A DNA stretch of 5,477 nucleotides from Deltaproteobacteria bacterium (GTDB taxonomy: Bacteria > Desulfobacterota > Syntrophia > Syntrophales > UBA2210). Position 1 is the stretch's first letter; each line of letters opens with the position of its first letter. The notes beneath the pieces were generated by a model. That model ran no database searches and was not told the DNA's origin. It saw only the letters and a program-made list of their open reading frames with translations. Below are positions 5,454 to 5,477 of the stretch, piece after piece. The DNA lies in assembly GCA_019313735.1 (NCBI GenBank), contig JAFDAR010000153.1:1-5477 (forward strand), read 5' to 3'. A program made the position numbers and the translations under genes.

Positions 5454-5460
5454 AAGGAGG
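5454..5460 (+). promoter_or_regulatory. strong Shine-Dalgarno site
   Basis: AAGGAGG lies 7 nt before the ATG at 5468. It is the strongest ribosome-binding site in the window and supports a well-translated gene beginning at the right edge. Confidence 0.8.
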
Positions 5461-5467
5461 GATAATT

Positions 5468-5477
5468 ATGAGTCCGC
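5468..5477 (+). CDS. start of an unidentified gene (partial)
   Basis: ATG AGT CCG begins right after the AAGGAGG site and runs off the window. Only Met-Ser-Pro is visible, so no product can be named. It is transcribed away from the sensor-cyclase gene. Confidence 0.65.

Larger units (their letters stand above)
5292..5467 (+). promoter_or_regulatory. leader region of the downstream gene
   Basis: This is 176 bp without a gene. ATGTTACC occurs twice (5383-5390 and 5430-5437) in loosely similar surroundings. TTGACT at 5415-5420 and CATAAT at 5421-5426 look like promoter hexamers but are adjacent rather than 17 bp apart, and neither has a convincing partner. I cannot place a promoter with confidence. 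The region ends in a hairpin and a strong Shine-Dalgarno sequence. Confidence 0.3.

Overview
The window is a bacterial chromosomal segment of moderate GC from an organism I cannot name. The repeats are dispersed 'GGATTCAAGGGG' and 'AACCGTGAACCG' families, and the genes include a four-helix-bundle remnant, a zinc-independent type GTP cyclohydrolase and a multi-GAF adenylate cyclase. Together these fit an environmental Gram-negative such as Nitrospirota, Desulfobacterota or a Brocadiales-like planctomycete. That placement is only an inference.

Layout. Positions 1-160 (+) hold the C-terminus of a PLP-dependent aminotransferase. It overlaps by one base a HAD-family phosphatase (160-884, +) that is broken between catalytic motifs III and IV. 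The cause is a perfect 8-bp tandem duplication at 708-723. Removing one copy restores a 238-residue HAD protein. Positions 885-1251 hold repeat-derived DNA: a degenerate repeat, then a unit bounded by 22-bp inverted repeats (21/22 matches) that carries the remains of a four-helix-bundle (S23/IVP-type) gene. Positions 1252-2414 (+) are a two-gene pterin operon, a 6-pyruvoyl-tetrahydropterin synthase homologue followed 14 bp later by FolE2.

Positions 2591-5100 (-) hold a membrane-anchored signalling gene with two transmembrane helices, a linker, GAF1, GAF2, GAF3 and a class III adenylate cyclase domain. It is split into two overlapping reading frames inside GAF2. Two copies of one MITE-like element, in opposite orientation, bracket it at 2412-2544 and 5139-5291. 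The window ends with a leader containing an 8-bp hairpin, a strong Shine-Dalgarno and the first codons of another + strand gene at 5468.

How the genes work together. FolE2 would make 7,8-dihydroneopterin triphosphate. The PTPS homologue lacks the usual catalytic cysteine before its HGH motif and has Arg flanked by Glu there, which suggests the folate-bypass class (PTPS-III) rather than queuosine QueD. The pair would then form the early folate pathway. The GAF/cyclase gene is an independent signalling unit that would make cAMP if intact. Three of the genes carry lesions (tandem duplication, internal deletion, out-of-frame junction). This points either to active decay and rearrangement or to assembly error in a repeat-rich region.
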